Source of the DNA: Flavicella sp963932955
Lineage (GTDB): Bacteria > Bacteroidota > Bacteroidia > Flavobacteriales > Flavobacteriaceae
Direction: 5' to 3'
Assembly (NCBI GenBank): GCA_963932955.1
Contig: CAWVRK010000006.1
Location: 1 to 64,000 of the forward strand
DNA length: 64,000 nt
Both the position numbers and the translations under genes were made by a program. Positions 59,791 to 64,000 of the stretch are shown piece after piece. A model generated the notes under the pieces. The model was not told where the DNA came from. It saw only the letters and a program-made list of their open reading frames with translations, and made no database searches. Each line of letters begins with the position of its first letter. Positions within the stretch are counted from its first letter, which is position 1.

Positions 59791-61545
59791 TTGCTTCACA
59801 TAAAAAACAATCCTATTGACACTTTATTTGCATTGTTGTTCATAGCAACGCCCTTGTACACTTATTATTTTTTAATCAATTCTGAGATGTATTGGGTACT
59901 TGTTTTGTCTCTATGGCTACTGACAAAAGTCCTTTTACACCCCCTCCCAAAAATACGTTTGCAACACTTTGATGTGGTCGTGGGGCTCTTGTTTATTTAC
60001 TGTATATTGAACTACGTCTTCCTTTCGGAGACAGCGCCTAGCTACATCCGCTTGTGGGTGTTTGTCGGTGTTTTTTTCTGTTTTTACTTATTTCGCTGGC
60101 TGCTATTTAGCAACAGGCGCTTTTGGTTACTGTTTTTTTTAGCTGGAACTCTCTTTATCGCTCTTGTAGAAGGCGGTATTGCCTTCGCACAACATTTGGA
60201 ACTCACAAACTCAAGAAATCCTTATTTTTCAATGACGGGAACTTTTTTTAGTCCCAACTTTCTAGGAGCCTACCTCGGCCTTGGTATGCTTTCCAACTTT
60301 GCCTTGTCTCATTTGATCAAACCCAAAAACAAGCAGTGGATTGCAATGCAAATTTTCTTGGGTTTGTTTCTTGGAGTGCTGCTCATCGCTACCGCGTCAA
60401 GAGCTGCATGGCTGGCACTTGTCTGTTCGGCAATTTTTTGGTGGATCAGTTCCAAAAAAACAAGAACGATTTTAAAAAAATACAACCGCAAAACAAAAAT
60501 ACTCTTTGGGATTTTCAGCATTCTAACGGTCATGGGAAGTGCCAAGTTTTTATACCAACTCAATCCTGACTCGGTAGATGGAAGGACTTTTATTGCCAAA
60601 ATAGCCCTGTGCGAACTTTCAAATAAACCACTTACAGGCGAGGGCTTGTTTTCGTTTCCACGTGCTTACAACACAGCAAAATCAAATTATTTCACTTCTC
60701 AAAAAAGACCTTGGAAAGAAGTAAAGATTGCCAATTATACCAGCAACCCTTTCAACGATTACCTATTGATGCTATTTGAATTGGGAGGCATCGGCTTGCT
60801 ACTGATGCTCCTCCTTTTTGTGGGACTTTTTTTCAAAACCCCGCTTTGCAAAGAAACGCGTTTTGGAATGTGTTTTTCCATCAATATCGCTGTATTGACG
60901 CTCTTTTCAAGCCCCTTGACAAGCCCCGAATTGTTCAACATGGGTTTGTTTGCTGCTGCGCTCCTTGTAAGCTCCAAAGAAACTCCGTCATTAAAACTCC
61001 CAAATCTCAACTTTTTGTGTATTTCGGTTCTTTTGGCTAGCACTCTTTTGGGCTGCTATTTTAGTTGCAAAAAAATAGAATCTAGAAGTCGTTTAAAAAA
61101 ACATCTCGACAGAAAAAAACGCTTGGGGGCAGAAGAAATAAAGAAGACATATACCTACTTGGAAAACAACAGCACGGCAACCTATTACCTTGGGAAATCT
61201 TTGGCCAAATTGGGACACAGCAAAGAAGGACTTTTGCTGATGGAAAAAGGATTTTCAAAATGTGTCATTCCAAGTATCGGTGAAGAACTCGCTTTCAAAC
61301 ACATGGACAACGGAAATTACAAACGTGCTGAAGAAATTTTCAGATTCAACATCGGTTTGGAGCCCTTTCGGTATGCCCCCAAAATGAATTTGCTGCAGCT
61401 GTTGCAAATAACAAACAACAAGAAACAACAAAAAATACTGGCTGAAGAAATCCTGAATTTTCCAGTAAAAATTCCTTCTCTAAGAGTAAATTCCTACAAA
61501 AAAGAATGTAGGGAACTGTTGGCATCCTTCGAGAAAAGTAAGTAA
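59791..61545 (+). CDS. O-antigen ligase-like membrane protein with TPR-like tail
   Basis: The 584-residue product has 12 or so transmembrane helices and the Wzy/WaaL/PglL pattern: FFSPNFLGAYLGLG (about 151-164), the SRAAWLALV helix, a periplasmic loop with VDGRTFIAKIALCELSNKPLTGEG (about 265-290), then further helices. A soluble C-terminal 170 residues looks like TPR repeats (YYLGKSLAKLGHSKEGLLLMEKG, MDNGNYKRAEEIF). It may attach or polymerise a glycan in the periplasm, on lipid A or on proteins; this is family inference. The start is TTG at 59791; a TAA lies 16 codons upstream and no in-frame ATG intervenes. Confidence 0.8.
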   Translation: MLHIKNNPIDTLFALLFIATPLYTYYFLINSEMYWVLVLSLWLLTKVLLHPLPKIRLQHFDVVVGLLFIYCILNYVFLSETAPSYIRLWVFVGVFFCFYLFRWLLFSNRRFWLLFFLAGTLFIALVEGGIAFAQHLELTNSRNPYFSMTGTFFSPNFLGAYLGLGMLSNFALSHLIKPKNKQWIAMQIFLGLFLGVLLIATASRAAWLALVCSAIFWWISSKKTRTILKKYNRKTKILFGIFSILTVMGSAKFLYQLNPDSVDGRTFIAKIALCELSNKPLTGEGLFSFPRAYNTAKSNYFTSQKRPWKEVKIANYTSNPFNDYLLMLFELGGIGLLLMLLLFVGLFFKTPLCKETRFGMCFSINIAVLTLFSSPLTSPELFNMGLFAAALLVSSKETPSLKLPNLNFLCISVLLASTLLGCYFSCKKIESRSRLKKHLDRKKRLGAEEIKKTYTYLENNSTATYYLGKSLAKLGHSKEGLLLMEKGFSKCVIPSIGEELAFKHMDNGNYKRAEEIFRFNIGLEPFRYAPKMNLLQLLQITNNKKQQKILAEEILNFPVKIPSLRVNSYKKECRELLASFEKSK

Positions 61546-61650
61546 AAAACAAAGAACTACTAGAAACATTCGTTCCTGTTTTCCATATCAGATTACAAAA
61601 TCCTCCATTTCCTTTTTTAAAGAAAATAAGGCCTTTTGCAGATAAAATCT

Positions 61651-61658
61651 TAAATTTG
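61651..61658 (+). promoter_or_regulatory. -7 promoter element of the aminotransferase gene
   Basis: TAAATTTG, exact TAnnTTTG, with TTTG 12 bases upstream. It lies 93 bases before the ATG at 61752, a longer leader than its neighbours. Confidence 0.4.
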
Positions 61659-61751
61659 CTTGATTTCGGATAAAAAATCCAACTTTTATGATGAAGATTG
61701 CTTCTTTCGATTGAAAACTCCTAACTTACAAAGCAATAACCAACACAACTT

Positions 61752-62981
61752 ATGCCAACGATCTCACGCAAAGGAAAATTAACACCAGCATCACCTATTC
61801 GAAAATTAGTTCCTTATGCCGAAGCTGCCCTTAAAAAAGGAGTTCACATATACTATTTAAACATCGGACAACCCGACATCAAAACACCACAGGTAGCTTT
61901 AGATGCTGTCAAAAACAACGATGTCAGCATACTGAGTTATTCCACCTCCAACGGCTCCGAAACCTACCGAAAAAAATTAGCGCAGTACTACGCTGAAAAC
62001 GACATACACATAAGCTCGGATGATATCATTGTCACCACCGGTGCCTCAGAAGCCCTCTTATTTGCCATTGCTTGCATCACGGATCCACACGATGAAATCA
62101 TCATCCCGGAACCTTTTTATGCCAATTATACCAGTTTTGCGATCGCAGAAGGCGTCAATGTAATTCCGATTCACACGAGTATGGAGAATCAATTTTCCTT
62201 GCCCAAAATTTCAGAATTTGAAAAGGTGATCAACCAAAAAACCAAGGCCATTTTGATTTGTAATCCCGGAAATCCGACTGGTGTGGTCTACACCAAAGAG
62301 GAAATTCTACAACTAAAAGAGTTGGCACTCAAATACAATTTGTTTTTGATTGCAGACGAAGTTTACCGAGAATTTGTTTACGACGGAGAAACACACCATT
62401 CCATCATGAGTGAAAACGACATGGAACAACACTCCATCATGATTGATTCCATATCGAAACGTTACAGTATGTGTGGTGCGCGTATTGGGTGTATCATTTC
62501 TAAAAACAAAGACTTTCTTTCTGCCATCATGAAAATGGCCCAATCTCGGTTGAGTCCTCCCACCTATGCTCAAATTGCTGCAGAAGCTGCTTTGCAAACG
62601 CCCAAAAGTTATTTTACGGAAGTGGTCGCTGAATACGCCAAGAGAAGAAACATCTTGGTGAAAGCCTTGAAAGGAATCGATGGTGTGACGGTGTTCAAAC
62701 CCAAAGGTGCTTTTTACTGCATTGTGGAATTGCCTGTCAAAGACACTGATCATTTTGCTCAATGGTTGTTAGAAGACTTTCAAGACCAACAGGAAACTGT
62801 AATGGTGGCACCTGCAAGTGGTTTTTACTCAACAGAAAGCCATGGGAAATCACAGATTCGAATCGCCTATGTCTTGCAACAAAAAGACCTTTTGAGGTCC
62901 GTTGTTATTTTAAAAAAGGGATTGGCAACCTACACCCACCTTTTTCCCAACAAGACGCTTGAAAGCGTGCCTTCCTCCTAA
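61752..62981 (+). CDS. PLP-dependent aminotransferase, class I/II
   Basis: The 409-residue product is a fold-type I aminotransferase of the aspartate-aminotransferase I-gamma kind. It has LNIGQPDIKTP (35-45), YSTSNGSETYRKKLA, TTGASEALL, NPGNPTGVVYT (near 171), the cofactor Asp in LIADEVYREF (near 201), the Schiff-base Lys in DSISKRYSMCGARIG (near 235), and IRIAYVL. It probably transaminates aspartate or a related amino acid; the exact substrate is inferred. It precedes murB by 17 bases and is likely cotranscribed with it. Confidence 0.92.
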   Translation: MPTISRKGKLTPASPIRKLVPYAEAALKKGVHIYYLNIGQPDIKTPQVALDAVKNNDVSILSYSTSNGSETYRKKLAQYYAENDIHISSDDIIVTTGASEALLFAIACITDPHDEIIIPEPFYANYTSFAIAEGVNVIPIHTSMENQFSLPKISEFEKVINQKTKAILICNPGNPTGVVYTKEEILQLKELALKYNLFLIADEVYREFVYDGETHHSIMSENDMEQHSIMIDSISKRYSMCGARIGCIISKNKDFLSAIMKMAQSRLSPPTYAQIAAEAALQTPKSYFTEVVAEYAKRRNILVKALKGIDGVTVFKPKGAFYCIVELPVKDTDHFAQWLLEDFQDQQETVMVAPASGFYSTESHGKSQIRIAYVLQQKDLLRSVVILKKGLATYTHLFPNKTLESVPSS

Positions 62982-62998
62982 AAACACACGCATCGGTT

Positions 62999-64000
62999 AT
63001 GAAGCCAACACATTCTGTTTCGCTAAAAAATTTCAATACGTTTGGAGTAGATGCCATTGCGAAGCGCTATGTATCGATTTCTAAAGTCAAAGAGCTGCAA
63101 GAAATTGTGGCCCTCGAAAAAGAGCTGTTTGTGTTGAGTGGAGGGAGCAACCTCTTGTTGACCCAAGATCTCGACACCTTAGTCGTTCACCTAAACACCA
63201 AGGGAAAAGAACTGGTCTCATCAAACAAAACACATGCAAAGGTCAAAGTACAAGCGGGAGAAAACTGGCATGAATTTGTGCTGTGGTGCCTTGAAAAAAA
63301 CTATGGAGGCCTAGAAAACTTGTCCCTGATTCCTGGAAATGTCGGCACCTCTCCTATCCAAAACATCGGCGCTTATGGGGTGGAAGTCAAAGACCGCATC
63401 ACTGAAGTAGAAGCTCTTGAAATCGCCACTGGAAAACTTCAAATTTTTCAAAACAAAGACTGCCATTTTGGCTACCGCGACTCCGTCTTTAAGAACAAGC
63501 TCAAAGGCCAATACATCTTGACGAGTGTGACCTTTCAACTCTCTACCAATGCACATCAGATTGAGGACTCCTACGGAGCCATTCAAGAAGAGTTAGCGTT
63601 GAAACACATTTTTGAACCCACACCGAAAGACATCAGTGCAGCCGTTATCAAAATTAGAAATGGCAAGCTTCCCAATCCAAAGGACATTGGAAACAGTGGT
63701 AGTTTTTTTAAAAATCCCGTGGTTGGAAAAACCCTTTTTACGACAGTTCAAAAAAAGTTCAAGAACTTGCCATATTATGTTCTTACTGATGACCGCTATA
63801 AAATTCCTGCCGGTTGGTTGATCGAACAATGTGGATTCAAAGGTAAACGGTTTGGAGCAGTAGGCGTACACGAAAAACAAGCCTTGGTATTGGTCAATTA
63901 CGGATCAGCTACGGGCAAGGAAGTGATAGCCTTGGCACAAAAAATCCAAGCGACTGTCTTACAACGTTTTGCCATTTCCTTGGAAATGGAGGTCAATGTA
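62999..64000 (+). CDS. murB: UDP-N-acetylenolpyruvoylglucosamine reductase (3' end cut by window)
   Basis: MurB makes UDP-N-acetylmuramic acid, the second step of peptidoglycan precursor synthesis. All 334 codons from the ATG at 62999 to the window edge are open. Signatures are NTFGVDAIAKRYVSI, the FAD-binding FVLSGGSNLLLT, SLIPGNVGTSPIQNIGAYGVEVKD, FGYRDSVFK, and the catalytic Ser in GNSGSFFKNP, with AGWLIEQCGFKGKRFG after it. This is the E. coli-like type I form (about 340 residues), so only a few terminal residues should be missing. It follows the aminotransferase by 17 bases. Confidence 0.96.
   Translation, partial: MKPTHSVSLKNFNTFGVDAIAKRYVSISKVKELQEIVALEKELFVLSGGSNLLLTQDLDTLVVHLNTKGKELVSSNKTHAKVKVQAGENWHEFVLWCLEKNYGGLENLSLIPGNVGTSPIQNIGAYGVEVKDRITEVEALEIATGKLQIFQNKDCHFGYRDSVFKNKLKGQYILTSVTFQLSTNAHQIEDSYGAIQEELALKHIFEPTPKDISAAVIKIRNGKLPNPKDIGNSGSFFKNPVVGKTLFTTVQKKFKNLPYYVLTDDRYKIPAGWLIEQCGFKGKRFGAVGVHEKQALVLVNYGSATGKEVIALAQKIQATVLQRFAISLEMEVNV

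Noticed and set aside
1..64000. tRNA genes, rRNA genes, insertion sequences, prophage or defence islands
   Set aside because: I looked for cloverleaf-like arms, transposase motifs, integrase motifs and restriction or toxin-antitoxin signatures and saw none.

Overview
The window looks like an ordinary core-genome stretch of a member of the Flavobacteriia (Bacteroidota), most likely Flavobacteriaceae. The evidence is the type IX secretion (T9SS) C-terminal sorting domains on secreted proteins, about a dozen exact TAnnTTTG -7 promoter elements just upstream of genes, almost no Shine-Dalgarno sequences, a one-chain 1225-residue PurL, three-piece transhydrogenase genes, and many small conserved proteins typical of the group. 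I see no tRNA or rRNA genes, insertion sequences, prophage, CRISPR array or defence island.

Layout. 1-2157: a truncated secreted protein and a BspA-like repeat protein with a T9SS tail. 2158-9374: pntAA-pntAB-pntB transhydrogenase, a YihY membrane protein and nadC on the minus strand, then rlmH and a mini PspC protein on the plus strand, then a glycosyltransferase cotranscribed with topB (9381-11675). 11810-14914: a secreted protein, an acyl-CoA synthetase and a CIA30-family protein. 14924-22046: priA, a THUMP methyltransferase, two small unknown proteins, rny, a structured RNA that I call 6S RNA, and zapA with a coiled-coil partner. 22282-28293: an M23 peptidase/TonB-dependent receptor operon, bcp, a cysteine-free nth and an elaA-like acetyltransferase. 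28418-37221: parE-parC, purB, and a lipoprotein-TerC-acyltransferase operon. 37394-46050: purL, a decayed tag gene running into a NUDIX gene, a PlsC-like acyltransferase, oxyR, two small proteins, and an HAD phosphatase overlapping kdsB. 46243-57000: a DEAD-box helicase, a cold-shock protein, an orphan peptide-binding lipoprotein, mtaB, an alpha/beta hydrolase, a nitronate monooxygenase/FabK-like enzyme, a T9SS subtilase and lon. 57420-64000: a transglutaminase lipoprotein, an O-antigen-ligase-like protein, an aminotransferase and murB, which runs off the right edge.

Functional themes are DNA topology and replication (topB, parC/parE, priA), RNA metabolism (rny, 6S RNA, DEAD-box helicase, Csp, rlmH, mtaB), purine synthesis (purB, purL), envelope synthesis (kdsB, murB, plsC, glycosyltransferase, O-antigen ligase) and stress/redox functions (oxyR, bcp, pnt, lon).

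I did not find a convincing new multi-gene system. The most useful non-routine observations are the probable 6S RNA between zapA and rny, the frameshifted tag remnant read in frame into a NUDIX gene, a terminator-like hairpin in the pnt leader, an operator-like repeat on the topB start site, and several start codons that promoter position or frame analysis places at TTG.
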